A DNA stretch of 64,000 nt, taken from positions 114,890-178,889 of the forward strand of contig CAWAQA010000010.1 of assembly GCA_963784065.1 (NCBI GenBank), written 5' to 3'. The notes beneath the pieces were generated by a model. The model had not been told where the DNA came from. It worked only from the letters and a program-made list of their open reading frames with translations, and searched no databases. Below, piece after piece: positions 16,888-26,491 of this stretch. Each line of letters starts with the position of its first letter. Positions within the stretch are counted from its first letter, which is position 1. Position numbers and translations under genes: made by a program. This DNA comes from CAWAQA01 sp963784065 (lineage in GTDB: Bacteria > Acidobacteriota > Vicinamibacteria > Vicinamibacterales > UBA2999).

Positions 16888-18225
16888 ATGGACATGACGA
16901 TCGACCAGAAGCGCGCCCTCGCGCGAGACCTGCTGCGCCGCAAGCAGCTCGGTGCACAGCCTGTTGCCGTGGCGGAGCGGACGGCGCCAAGCCTCGATGC
17001 GATCAGCGAAGAGTTCTACAAGCCGGACCAGTTTCCGGTCTACAAGAACCTGCTCGCGCAGGAGACGGTGCTGCAGCAGCTCGGTGTGAAGAACCCCTAC
17101 TTCAATTGCCACACCGACGTCAGCCGCAACACGATCAGCATCGACGGCCAGGACTACATCAACTACTCCGGATACAACTATCTCGGCCTGTCGGGCGATC
17201 CGGAGTTGACGGCCGCCGTGATCGAGGCGGTCCAACGTTACGGCACGTCGGTATCGGCGAGCCGGATCGTGTCCGGCGAAATCCCGCTGCATCGTGAGCT
17301 GGAAGCCGAGCTCGCCGCCTTCCATGGCGTGGACGATGCGGTCGTGTTCGTCAGCGGCTATGGCACCAACGTGTCCACCATCGCTCACCTGTTCGGGCCA
17401 CGGGACCTGTTGCTGCACGACAGCCTGATTCACAACAGCGCGATGACCGGCTGCATCCTGTCCGGCGCACGGCGCATGCCGTTCCCGCACAACGACTACG
17501 ACGCCCTCGAACGTCTGCTCGGTGAACACCGGACGAAGCACGAGCGCGTGTGCGTCCTCACCGAAGGTGTCTTCAGCATGGACGGCGACATTCCCGACCT
17601 GAAGCGGCTGATCGCCATCAAGGCCAGGTACAAGGCGCTGCTCATGGTGGACGAGGCGCATTCGGCGGGAACGATCGGCGCCACCGGCCGCGGCATCGCC
17701 GAATACTGCGGCGTCGATCCCACCGGCGTGGACATCTGGATGGGGACGCTGAGCAAGTCGTTCGCCAGCTGCGGCGGATACATCGCCGGCTGCCGGGCGC
17801 TGACCCTCAACCTGCGCTACGCCGCTCCCGGCGGCGTCTTGTACAGCGTCGGCGTGTCGCCGGCCAACGCCGCCGCGGCATTGGCGGCGCTGCGCAAGCT
17901 CGCTCGCGTCCCGGACCGCGTGGCGTCTCTGGCCAGCAACAGCCGGCTCTTCGTGTCGCTGGCCAAGGCCGAGCACCTCGACACCGGGCCAAGCGGCGAC
18001 TCGCCGGTCGTCCCGGTCATCGTCAGCAACTCCGTCGATTGCCTGAAGCTCGCCGATCGTCTCTTCAAGGCCGGCATCAACGTGCAGCCGATGCTGTATC
18101 CGGCGGTCTCCGAGGAAGCGTCGCGGCTGCGCTTCTTCATCACCGCCTTGCACACGCCCGAACAGATCAGATTCACGATTGACGCCACGGCCCGCTTGCT
18201 GCGCGAGATCCGCAATGAGCGCTGA
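16888..18225 (+). CDS. alpha-oxoamine synthase (AONS / serine palmitoyltransferase family)
   Basis: 445 residues, intact. PLP fold-type I oxoamine synthase: 'YNYLGLSGDPEL', 'YGTSVSASRIVSG', 'LLLHDSLIHNS', 'EGVFSMDGDIPDL', 'VDEAHSAGTIGATGRG', and the Schiff-base lysine in 'GTLSKSFASCGGY'. The family condenses an acyl thioester with an amino acid, losing CO2, to give a 2-amino-3-ketone (8-amino-7-oxononanoate, 3-ketosphinganine, aminolevulinate). An extra N-terminus of about 65 residues includes 'DQKRALARDLLRRK', reminiscent of docking helices of PKS/NRPS proteins. Shine-Dalgarno GGAG is 9 bases before ATG 16888. Lying after a thioesterase-less PKS, it probably takes the chain directly from the ACP (inference). 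The amino acid used is not predictable. Confidence 0.88.
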   Translation: MDMTIDQKRALARDLLRRKQLGAQPVAVAERTAPSLDAISEEFYKPDQFPVYKNLLAQETVLQQLGVKNPYFNCHTDVSRNTISIDGQDYINYSGYNYLGLSGDPELTAAVIEAVQRYGTSVSASRIVSGEIPLHRELEAELAAFHGVDDAVVFVSGYGTNVSTIAHLFGPRDLLLHDSLIHNSAMTGCILSGARRMPFPHNDYDALERLLGEHRTKHERVCVLTEGVFSMDGDIPDLKRLIAIKARYKALLMVDEAHSAGTIGATGRGIAEYCGVDPTGVDIWMGTLSKSFASCGGYIAGCRALTLNLRYAAPGGVLYSVGVSPANAAAALAALRKLARVPDRVASLASNSRLFVSLAKAEHLDTGPSGDSPVVPVIVSNSVDCLKLADRLFKAGINVQPMLYPAVSEEASRLRFFITALHTPEQIRFTIDATARLLREIRNER

Positions 18226-20578
18226 ACGGGCAACGACGCTGACGCGCCGCCTGGAGCGGGCGAGCCGGTGGATGCTGACGCATCGCCTCGCGGTCATCGC
18301 GGGCGCCGTGCTGCTGCTGGCCGTCTCGTCCCTGGGGCTTGGCCGCCTCGGGTTCAAGAACGACTACCGGATGTTCTTCAGCAAGGAGAACCCCGAGCTG
18401 CTGGCCTTCGAGTCGCTGCAGCGGACCTTTACCAAGGCGGACAACATACTCATCGCCGTCACCCCGCGCCAGGGTGTGGTGACCAACCGGGAGACGCTTG
18501 CGGCCGTCGAGGCACTGACCACTCGAGCATGGCAGCTTCCGGGAGCGAGCCGCGTCGACTCGATCACCAACTTCCAGGATTCCTTCGCCAACGGCGACGA
18601 GATCGTGGTGCAGGACATGGCGCGCCATGCGTCCACGCTCTCCGACCAGGAGATCGCTCGCATCCGGCAGCGCATCCTGGCCGAACCGCTGCTCGTCGAT
18701 CGCCTGGTCAACAAGGCCGGCACCGTCACCGGCATCAACACGATGTTCGACTTCGACGACCAGGACAAGGATGCGGCGGTCGTGCGCGTGGCCGCCGCGG
18801 CCCGCGACCTCGTCGCCGACGCGCGCACGACCTACCCCGATCTCGAGTTCCGGTTGACCGGCGGGGTGATGCTCGACGCGGCGTTCAGCGATTCGGCCGA
18901 AAGCGACATCACGATCCTGACGCCGATCATGCTCAGCGTGTCGATCGGCCTGATTGGCTACTTCCTCGGGTCGGTGTGGGCCACGCTCGTGACCACCACC
19001 GTCATCGCCGGCTCCATCGTCTGCGCGCTGGGGTGGGCCGGTTATCTCGGCATCTCCCTCTCGCCATCGAGTCTTGGCGCTCCGACCATCCTGATGACGA
19101 TGGCGGTCGCCGACTCGGTGCATTTCCTGACCGGCTACTACGCCCGCTTCGAGACCACCGGCGATCGGATCGAGGCGATGGTCCAGAGCCTGGTCAGCCA
19201 TGTGCCCGCGGTCTTCTTCACCAGCGCGGCCACGATCGTCAGCTTCCTGACGTTGAACTTCAGCGACGCGCCGCCGTTCCGTGACCTCGGCAACATCACG
19301 GCGATGGGCGTCGCCGCCGCGTTCCTGCTGTCGCTCACCTTGCTGCCGGCCCTGGTGACGTTCGTGCCCGTGAGCGCGGCCCAGCGACGGTTCGCGGGCC
19401 TGCAGCGGTTCCTGGACTGGTTGTTCCGCACCATCGAGCGGGCGCCGCGGCGTATCGCCGCCGTCGGCGTCGCGGCGTGCCTTGTCCTGACCGCGCTGGC
19501 GTTCTTCAATCGTCTGGACGACCGGTACGTGCAGTATTTCGGCGAGTCGCTGACGTTCCGGCAGGACACCGACTACATCGACAGCAACCTGACCGGCATC
19601 TATTCGATTGAGTACCCGCTCAAGGCGGAGGGCGCCGACGGCATCAACGATCCGGCGTTCCTCGGTGAGGTGGACGCGTTCAGCGAGTGGCTGAGGACGC
19701 AACCCGAGGTCACGCACGTGTTCTCGCTGGCCGACGTCATCAAGAAGCTGAACATGAACATGCACGGCGACGATCCGTCCTGGTATCGGGTGCCGGACAA
19801 TCGCAAGCTCGCCGCGCAATACCTGCTGACCTACGAGCTGTCGCTGCCGCAGGGCGTCAACCTGATCGACCGCGTGGACGTCAACCGCTCGGCGGTCCGC
19901 CTGACGGCAACCCTGCGCAACGTCTCGAGCCAGCAGGCGCTCAACCTCGAAGAGCGGGCGCAGACGTGGATGCAGCAGCACATGCCCGCGTCGATGCGCG
20001 TGGCCGGTACCGGCGCGACGCTGATGTTCGCGAACATCGGCCAGCGCAACATCCTCGCGATGATCTCGGGCGAGGTCATGGGCATGACCCTCGTCTCGCT
20101 GCTGATGATCCTGTTCCTGCGCTCGTTCTCGCTCGGCCTGCTCAGCATGATCCCGAACCTGCTGCCCGCGGGCGTCGCCCTCGGCATCTGGTACCTGGCC
20201 GTCGGCGAGATCGGCCTGACCTCGTCGGTCGTTGCGGCGATGACCCTCGGGATTCTGACCGACGACACCGTCCACTTCCTCGAGAAGTACGCGCGCCACC
20301 GCCGCGATCTGCCTGCCCGCGAGGCGCTGGCGCTGGCCTTCCGCGAGGCCGGCCCTGCCATCTGGATCACCTCGCTGGTCTTGATCAGCGGCTTCAGCGT
20401 GCTGGCGTTGTCGAGTTTTCGCCTCAACGGCGACCTCGGCATCCTCACGGTGATCATCCTGTCGCTGGGACTGATTGGAGACTTCGTCCTGCTGCCGGCC
20501 GTCGTCCTCTCGCTCGAACTGGCGAGGAAGACGGTCTGGCTGCCCACCCGTGTGATCACATTTCGAGGACATTCGTGA
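18215..20578 (+). CDS. RND-superfamily (MMPL-type) exporter
   Basis: 787 residues in the classic duplicated RND layout: a membrane helix near 30-50, a large periplasmic loop, a helix bundle near 240-410, a second loop and a second bundle near 610-780. Motifs include 'GAPTILMTMAVADSVHFL' and 'GILTDDTVHFLEKYARHR', the Asp-containing proton-relay helices of the MMPL/HpnN type. These proteins move lipids or other hydrophobic molecules toward the outer membrane. ATG 18215 overlaps the oxoamine synthase stop by 11 bases (ATGAGCGCTGA), which implies translational coupling and so a shared pathway. An upstream in-frame start inside the previous gene was rejected. Confidence 0.9.
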   Translation: MSAERATTLTRRLERASRWMLTHRLAVIAGAVLLLAVSSLGLGRLGFKNDYRMFFSKENPELLAFESLQRTFTKADNILIAVTPRQGVVTNRETLAAVEALTTRAWQLPGASRVDSITNFQDSFANGDEIVVQDMARHASTLSDQEIARIRQRILAEPLLVDRLVNKAGTVTGINTMFDFDDQDKDAAVVRVAAAARDLVADARTTYPDLEFRLTGGVMLDAAFSDSAESDITILTPIMLSVSIGLIGYFLGSVWATLVTTTVIAGSIVCALGWAGYLGISLSPSSLGAPTILMTMAVADSVHFLTGYYARFETTGDRIEAMVQSLVSHVPAVFFTSAATIVSFLTLNFSDAPPFRDLGNITAMGVAAAFLLSLTLLPALVTFVPVSAAQRRFAGLQRFLDWLFRTIERAPRRIAAVGVAACLVLTALAFFNRLDDRYVQYFGESLTFRQDTDYIDSNLTGIYSIEYPLKAEGADGINDPAFLGEVDAFSEWLRTQPEVTHVFSLADVIKKLNMNMHGDDPSWYRVPDNRKLAAQYLLTYELSLPQGVNLIDRVDVNRSAVRLTATLRNVSSQQALNLEERAQTWMQQHMPASMRVAGTGATLMFANIGQRNILAMISGEVMGMTLVSLLMILFLRSFSLGLLSMIPNLLPAGVALGIWYLAVGEIGLTSSVVAAMTLGILTDDTVHFLEKYARHRRDLPAREALALAFREAGPAIWITSLVLISGFSVLALSSFRLNGDLGILTVIILSLGLIGDFVLLPAVVLSLELARKTVWLPTRVITFRGHS

Positions 20579-21367
20579 TGAAGACGCTGACACTGCTCGC
20601 CGGTCTCGCCGCGGTCGCCACGATCGCCAGCATCCCCGTCGTGGCGCAGACCGAGGACAAAGGCTTGGCCATCGCGCTCGAAACGGATGCGCGTGATGCC
20701 GGCTTCGGCAACTGGATGGCCACGGCGACCATGATCCTGCGGGACAAGCAGGGCGGAGAGGCTGTCCGCACGTTCCGGATGCTGGCGCTCGAGCAAAAAG
20801 ACGACGGTGACAAGACGGTGGCGATCTTCGACAAGCCGGCGGACCTCGCCGGCGCCGCCGTGCTGACCTATTCGCATGCGCTCGTGCCGGACGACCAGTG
20901 GCTCTACCTGCCGGAGGTCAAGCGCGTCAAGCGGATCTCGTCGCAGAACAAGGCAGCCCTCTTCATGGGAAGCGAGTTTGCCTACGAAGACCTGAGCTCG
21001 TGGGAAGTGAAGAAGTATCGCTACAAGTACCTGCGCGACGAAACACTCGACGGCCACGACTGCTTTGTCGTCGAAAACGTCCCCGCCTACGCCGACTCCG
21101 CCTACTCGAAGCAGGTCGAGTGGGTGGACAAGGAGATCTATCACCCGCGTCGTCTGGACTATTACGACCGCCAGGGCCGCCTGCTGAAGACCATGACGTT
21201 CGCCGGCTACCAGCAGTACCCTGGGCAAGCACTGGCGTCCGGCGGAGCAACTGATGCAGAACCACCAGACGGGCAAGGCGACGCACGTGAAGTGGGGGCC
21301 GTACAAGTTCAAGTCGAACATTCCGGATGCCGAGTTCACGCCGCAGGGGCTGGCGCGCTCGAACTGA
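20578..21367 (+). CDS. outer-membrane lipoprotein-sorting-like (LolA-like) periplasmic protein
   Basis: ATG overlaps the exporter's stop (TGATG). Signal peptide 'LLAGLAAVATIASIPVVAQ'. The body fits the LolA-like family found beside RND exporters: 'GNWMATATMILRDKQGGE', 'DQWLYLPEVKRVKRISSQNK', 'SFAYEDL'-type 'FAYEDLSSWEV', 'VEWVDKEIYHPRRLDYYD'. Near 21225 the frame shifts by one and continues 'GKHWRPAEQLMQNHQTGKAT' to 'TPQGLARSN' and the stop at 21367; that is the expected C-terminus. It probably ferries or binds the hydrophobic product between the exporter and the outer membrane. Length is about 262 residues. Confidence 0.85.
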
Positions 21368-21421
21368 GTCGTTCCACGGGGCCACGGAGACACGGAGTCA
21401 CAGAGCTTTTTCTGGCGTGCC

Positions 21422-22666
21422 ATGTTCATACACAGACTTGCCGTATTCGTTGCGGCGGCGTTGATCACGGTTGGTCCGGCGCACGCGCAGGCCGATCGTG
21501 ACACGCAGCCCGCGGCCGCGCCGGCGGCCAACGCCGCGGCCGGCGCCCGCCTCGTGCGGCGCGGCTTCTTCGGCGTGGAAGGCCGGACGTTCGGCCAGTC
21601 GCCGGCCGCCGCGGGCCAGGTACGTCAAGGCCTCTCGCTCGTGGCGCAGCCGGAATTCAGCTATGGCAGCGCCGATCGCCGGCATCGGATCAACGCGACG
21701 CTCTTCGGACGGTTTTCGCTCGATCCCTCGTACGGCAGCGCCGACGTCCGTGAGCTCAACTGGCAGTATCAGGGCGACAGGTGGTCGCTCCTCGCCGGCA
21801 TGAACCGCGTGTTCTGGGGCGCCACGGAGTCGCGGCACCTGATCGACATCGTCAACCAGTCCGACATGCGGGAGAGCTTTGCCGGCGACGTCAAGCTCGG
21901 ACAGTTCATGGTCGTCGGGTCGCTGCAACAGTCGTGGGGCCAGCTCGAGCTCTATGCGCTGCCGCATTTCCGGAAGCGAACGTTTCCAAAGAGTGGCGAC
22001 CGTCCGCGGCTGGCATTGCCGCTGGCGGCGGCGGAGGTGGCGGATGGCGCGCCGCTCGACTGGGCCGCCCGTGCGTCCCTGTCGCGCGGCGACGTGGACC
22101 TGCACGCGTACTACTTCCGCGGCGTCAACCGCGAGCCCGACTTGATTCCGGTGTTCGACGGCGCCGGTCCGCCCACCGCGCTCAAGCCGATCTACCAGCA
22201 GATCGGCCAGATTGGCGTGGATGTGCAGTATGCCCGCGGCGCATGGTTGTTCAAGAGCGAGCTGATGCACCGCAGCAGGCGGGACGTGGACTATCAGGCC
22301 GGCGTGGGCGGGTTCGAATACGGGATCACGCGGCTCTTCGGCAGCGCCAGCGACGTGGCGCTGCTCGCCGAGTACCAGTTCGACAACGGACCCGAGGTCG
22401 AATGGCCCGCGGCGGCCGCGCGCGGCGTATACGCGGGCGTCCGCCTCGGGCTGAACGACAAGGCGTCAAGCGAGCTCAAGGCAGGCACGGTGCACGATCT
22501 GCGCAGCCACTCGTGGCTGTTCAGAGCCGAGTTCACCCGGCGATTGACGGACCAGTGGGGCCTGTATCTCGGGTACTACGGCTTCAGCCACGTGGGCGCG
22601 TCTCCCGCGCTGCGCGACTATTACCGCGACAGTCATCTGACGTTCACCTTGCGGAGGTACTTGTAG
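21422..22666 (+). CDS. outer-membrane beta-barrel protein of the export cluster
   Basis: 414 residues, intact. Signal peptide MFIHRLAVFVAAALITVGPAHA. Alternating strands rich in aromatic residues ('LNWQYQGDRWSLLAGMNRVFWG', 'LSRGDVDLHAYYFRGVN', 'SDVALLAEYQFD') end in a terminal strand 'HLTFTLRRYL', though the last residue is Leu rather than Phe. 'GMNRVFWGATESRHLIDIVN' resembles the conserved strand-loop of DUF1302-like barrels that travel with RND plus LolA-like genes. It is the likely outer-membrane end of the export route. The 54-base gap to the previous gene contains a CACGGAGACACGGAG repeat. Confidence 0.78.
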   Translation: MFIHRLAVFVAAALITVGPAHAQADRDTQPAAAPAANAAAGARLVRRGFFGVEGRTFGQSPAAAGQVRQGLSLVAQPEFSYGSADRRHRINATLFGRFSLDPSYGSADVRELNWQYQGDRWSLLAGMNRVFWGATESRHLIDIVNQSDMRESFAGDVKLGQFMVVGSLQQSWGQLELYALPHFRKRTFPKSGDRPRLALPLAAAEVADGAPLDWAARASLSRGDVDLHAYYFRGVNREPDLIPVFDGAGPPTALKPIYQQIGQIGVDVQYARGAWLFKSELMHRSRRDVDYQAGVGGFEYGITRLFGSASDVALLAEYQFDNGPEVEWPAAAARGVYAGVRLGLNDKASSELKAGTVHDLRSHSWLFRAEFTRRLTDQWGLYLGYYGFSHVGASPALRDYYRDSHLTFTLRRYL

Positions 22667-22784
22667 GCCTCAGGATCAGGGCCCAGGAATCGGAATCAAG
22701 GCCCAGGGCTGTCCAGGCCTCGGGCCTGTTCCCTGAGACAGCCTGAGCCCTGATCCCTGAGCCCTGAGTCCCTGAGGCCCCGAG
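22667..22784. repeat. CCTGAGCCCTGA repeat cluster, family B
   Basis: The whole intergenic gap consists of degenerate heptamer-like units (cctgagccctgatccctgagccctgag and complements such as caggatcagggcccagg). The ends are inverted (ggcctcagg / cctgaggcc). A second cluster of the same make-up lies at 51,882-52,008. Confidence 0.8.
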
Positions 22785-24161
22785 ATGTCCATGTTCAAGA
22801 AGATCCTGATCGCCAATCGAGGCGAAATCGCCGTCCGCGTCATCCTGGCGTGCCGGGAGCTCGGCATCAAGACGGTCGCCGTCTATTCGCAAGCGGACGA
22901 ACACGCGCTGCACGTGCGCTTCGCGGACGAAGAGGTCTGCATCGGGCCGCCGCGGAGCGCCGACAGCTATCTCAACGTGCCGGCGATCATCAGCGCCGCG
23001 GAGATCACGGGCGCCGACGCCATTCATCCCGGTTACGGCTTCCTCTCGGAGAGCGCGCGCTTCGCGGAGGTCTGCCGGGCATGCCAGATCACGTTCATCG
23101 GCCCGGACCCCGATGTCATCAGGCTGCTCGGCGACAAGACCCGCGCGCGCCGGGCGATGAAGGAGGCGGGGTTGCCCATGCTGCCCGGCAGCGACGGACC
23201 CGTCGAAAGCGAGCACAGCGCGCTCAGCGCGGCCAGGGACATTGGCTATCCCGTGATCATCAAGGCCGTGGCCGGCGGCGGCGGCCGCGGGATGCGCATC
23301 GTGCGGACCGCGCACGAGCTGCGCGCTTCGCTGCGGACGGCGCAGCGTGAGGCCGAGGCAGCGTTCGGGAACGGCGACGTGTACATCGAAAAGTATCTGG
23401 AGCACCCGAAGCACATCGAGTTCCAGGTGATCGGCGACCACTACGGCCATGTCGTGCACCTCGGCGAGCGCGAGTGCTCGGTACAACGGCGTCATCAGAA
23501 GCTGCTCGAGGAGTCGCCGTCACCGTCGCTCACGCAGGACGCGCGCCGGCGGATGGGCCGCCTGGTCGTGGAGGCCGCCAGATCCGTCGGCTACACCAGC
23601 GCGGGCACGTTCGAGTTCCTGATGGATGCCGGCGGAAGGTTCTACTTCATGGAGACCAACACGCGTCTCCAGGTGGAGCATCCGGTCACCGAGATGGTCA
23701 CCGGCATCGATATCGTCAAGGAGCAGATCCGGATCGCTGCCGGCGAGCGGCTCTCATTCACCCAGGAGGACGTACGGTTCACCGGGCATGCCATCGAATG
23801 CCGCGTCAATGCCGAGGACCCGGACAGCTTCGTGCCGTCGCCTGGCCTCATCGAGGCCTTTCACGTCATCGGCGGGCCGGGGGTGCGGGTGGACTCGTTT
23901 GCCCACTCCGGCTGCACGATCTCGCCGTATTACGACTCGATGATCGCGAAGGTCATCGCGCATGGGCGGAACCGGGAGGAAGCGACGGCCCGGATGCGCC
24001 GGACCCTCGAGATGATGGTGGTCGAAGGCATCAAGACGTCCTTGCCGCTGCACCTCAGGATCCTGAACGAGCCGGACTTTCAGGCGGGCAGGGTCACCAC
24101 CTCGTTCATGGACCGGTTCATCTCGCAGCCGGAGGCAAGCGCCCTGGCCAGGACCGCCTGA
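22785..24161 (+). CDS. accC: biotin carboxylase (acetyl-/acyl-CoA carboxylase subunit)
   Basis: 458 residues, intact. Full biotin carboxylase: 'KKILIANRGEIAVRVI', 'PGYGFLSE', ATP-grasp glycine loop 'GGGGRGMRIV', 'HIEFQVIGDHYGHVVHLGE', 'ECSVQRRHQKLLEESPSP', 'TRLQVEHPVTEMVTGIDIV'. It carboxylates the biotin carrier protein using ATP and bicarbonate. No carrier protein or carboxyltransferase lies beside it, so it is a stand-alone subunit. Its place directly after the PKS/export genes suggests a role in supplying malonyl-type extender units, but it could equally be the genome's housekeeping accC. A second ATG two codons downstream gives the more typical N-terminus MFKKIL. Confidence 0.93.
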   Translation: MSMFKKILIANRGEIAVRVILACRELGIKTVAVYSQADEHALHVRFADEEVCIGPPRSADSYLNVPAIISAAEITGADAIHPGYGFLSESARFAEVCRACQITFIGPDPDVIRLLGDKTRARRAMKEAGLPMLPGSDGPVESEHSALSAARDIGYPVIIKAVAGGGGRGMRIVRTAHELRASLRTAQREAEAAFGNGDVYIEKYLEHPKHIEFQVIGDHYGHVVHLGERECSVQRRHQKLLEESPSPSLTQDARRRMGRLVVEAARSVGYTSAGTFEFLMDAGGRFYFMETNTRLQVEHPVTEMVTGIDIVKEQIRIAAGERLSFTQEDVRFTGHAIECRVNAEDPDSFVPSPGLIEAFHVIGGPGVRVDSFAHSGCTISPYYDSMIAKVIAHGRNREEATARMRRTLEMMVVEGIKTSLPLHLRILNEPDFQAGRVTTSFMDRFISQPEASALARTA

Positions 24162-24357
24162 CGCTTCGCTGGTCGTCGCCGCTGCCAAACACGTTGCCGC
24201 TCCAACTACCCGGTCACGCGTTCGCCGCCGGTTCGCGCTCCGTTTTCCGCAGCCGGCGAAATTTTCTCTTCAGCTGACTGGCGGTGCTTCGGCCGACAGG
24301 GTGGTCGAGGAACGGACACACGGTCCGTCTCTCCCGTCAGCTCTGCCGCGCCCGCTC

Positions 24358-24386
24358 TTGACACGCGAAAGACGCCAAGAATAATC
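24358..24386 (+). promoter_or_regulatory. sigma-70-type promoter for the TonB receptor operon
   Basis: TTGACA (24358-24363), 17-base spacer, ATAATC (24381-24386). The -35 box is perfect and the -10 box is good. Transcription should start at about 24,392-24,394, essentially on the GTG start codon of the next gene. Confidence 0.65.
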
Positions 24387-24391
24387 GGCTT

Positions 24392-26403
24392 GTGTTGTCG
24401 TCGTCGCGTCACCGGATCCCACTCGTGCTCGGCGGTTTTCTCCTGTGCGCAGACCCGCTGTTTGCACAGTCGCCGAACGCGCCGCGGTCGGTCGCCGAGC
24501 TCAAGAAGCTCAGCGTCGAAGAGCTGATGGCCGTCGCGGTCACGTCCGTGTCAGGGGCGCCGGAGCCGCTCGGGGGCGCCGCCGCGGCCGTCGCGGTGGT
24601 GAGCAACGAGGACATCAGGCGTTCAGGCGCGACCACCCTTCCAGAGGCCTTGCGCCTGCTTCCCGGCATCCACGTCGCGCGCCAGTCGTCCAGTTCGTGG
24701 GCGATCAGCTCACGCGGATTCAGCAGCATCAATTCCGAGAAGCTCCTCGTGCTCACCGACACCCGCAGCCTCTACACGCCGCTCTTCTCCGGCGTCGCCT
24801 GGGACGTGCAGAACTACCTCCTGCAGGATGTCGAGCGCATCGAGGTCATTCGCGGCCCCGGCGCCACGCTGTGGGGATCCAACGCCGTGAACGGCGTGAT
24901 CAACATCACCACCAAGAGCGCGCGCGACACGCAGGGCATCTACGCCGAGGCGAGCGCCGGTACCGAGGACCGGTTTTCCGTGGCCGCGAGATATGGCGGG
25001 AGGATCGCCGAGAACAGCTACTACCGCGTGTTCGCGAGGTACGTCGATCGCGACTCGAGCTTCAACCCGGATGCCACGAGCCCGGATGACTGGCAGGAGG
25101 GCCATTTCGGCTTTCGCACCGACTCGGAAGTCAGCGCGCGGGACATGGTGACGGTCCAGGGTGACCTGTACCGCGGCGACATCGGCCGCCTGGCGCCATC
25201 GATTACGGTCATCGGGCGGCCCGGTCCCACTGGCCGGCTGCGGGTGGGCGTCTCTGGTGGTAACGTGCTCGCGCGGTGGCGGCGCACCCTGGCGCAGGAT
25301 TCAGACCTGCAGCTTCGCGTCTACTACGACCGCACCCACCGTAACGATCCCAGCTACGTCGACGATCTCCACACGTTCGACGCCGATTTCCAGCACCGGC
25401 TCTCGGTTGCGTCGCGGCACGAGGTGACGTGGAGCGGAAGCTACCGGCTCACCGCCAACCAGAACGAGAGCGGGGGGATATTCGCCGTCGATCCGGCATA
25501 CTCGCGCGACCAGCTGTTCAGCGGATTCATTCAGGACCAGATTCGCCTGGGCGACTCGCTCCGCGTCACGCTTGGTACCAAGATCGAGCACAACGACTTC
25601 AGCGGCGCCGAACTGCAGCCCAGCGGGCGCGTGGCCTGGGACGTCAGGCCCGCCCACACGGTGTGGGGCGCCGTGTCCCGTGCCGTCAGGGTCCCGACCC
25701 GCTTCGAACGCGACATCGCCGTCGACGTGACCGACCCGGCGGCAAGTCCGATCATCCGCCTGCTGGGGAACCCTGACTTCGACGCCGAGCAGCTGCTCGC
25801 CTACGAAGGCGGATACCGGTGGCAGGCGCTGGCCGGCCTCTCGATCGATCTGGCGGCGTTCCACAATCGCTACGAGGGACTGGCGTCTCTCGAGTTTTCG
25901 AACCGTTTCCCGATCCGGATTCCGGCCGCCCTGTCATACCCCTGCACAACGAGAACCTGACCAAGGGCCGTGCTCGCGGCGTCGAGGCGCTCGTCACGTA
26001 CGCGCCGATTCCTCCGCTCCGGCTGTCGACGAGCTACTCCCATCTCCACCTCCGTCTTTATCCTGAAGGCGCCGATCTCAATCGCGGGACGTTCCTCGAA
26101 GGCGCGACGCCGCGCCATCAGTTCGGCATGCGCGCGGCGATGGACCTGCCGGCGCGCTTTCAGTTCGATGCGCTGTTCCGGAGCCTGAGCGCGATCGAGC
26201 ACATTCCGGAGATCGTCACGGGCGAAGGCCTCCCGGGATACTCGGAACTCAATCTGCGCCTGGCCTGGGACGGCTGGCGGCAGGTGGAGTTGTCCCTGGT
26301 CGGTCAGAACCTGCTGCACGACCACCATCCCGAGTTCGGTCCGCCGGCATCGCGCGGCGAGGTCGAGCGCGGCGTCTACGGAAAGATCGCCTGGGGTTTC
26401 TGA
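24392..26403 (+). CDS. TonB-dependent outer-membrane receptor (one frameshift)
   Basis: About 670 residues. Signal peptide 'LVLGGFLLCADPLFAQ'; plug domain 'SVEELMAVAVTSVSG' through 'RIEVIRGPGATLWGSNAVNGVINI'; then a barrel of about 22 strands ending 'RGVYGKIAWGF' with a terminal Phe. 'LKKLSVEELM' is typical of the receptor subfamily encoded with YfiR-like proteins and CHASE-type kinases. The frame changes near 25925, inside a loop, and resumes 'IPLHNENLTKGRARGVEAL'. The GTG start leaves almost no 5' leader after the promoter. The ligand is unknown. The following two genes are close by and point the same way. Confidence 0.88.
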
Positions 26404-26491
26404 TCAGGACGGCCCGGCAACGCCAGGAGCCGCTCCCGGTCCCCGTCGCTGTTGAAACCGGTCAGCTGTACGCGCATCGTCCCGCGGGACG

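Noticed and set aside
18173..20593. 806-codon open frame on the minus strand opposite the RND exporter
   Set aside because: It mirrors the codon structure of the exporter (GC-rich third positions leave the antisense frame open), has a composition of Arg/Asp/Gln without domains, and overlaps clear membrane-protein coding on the plus strand.
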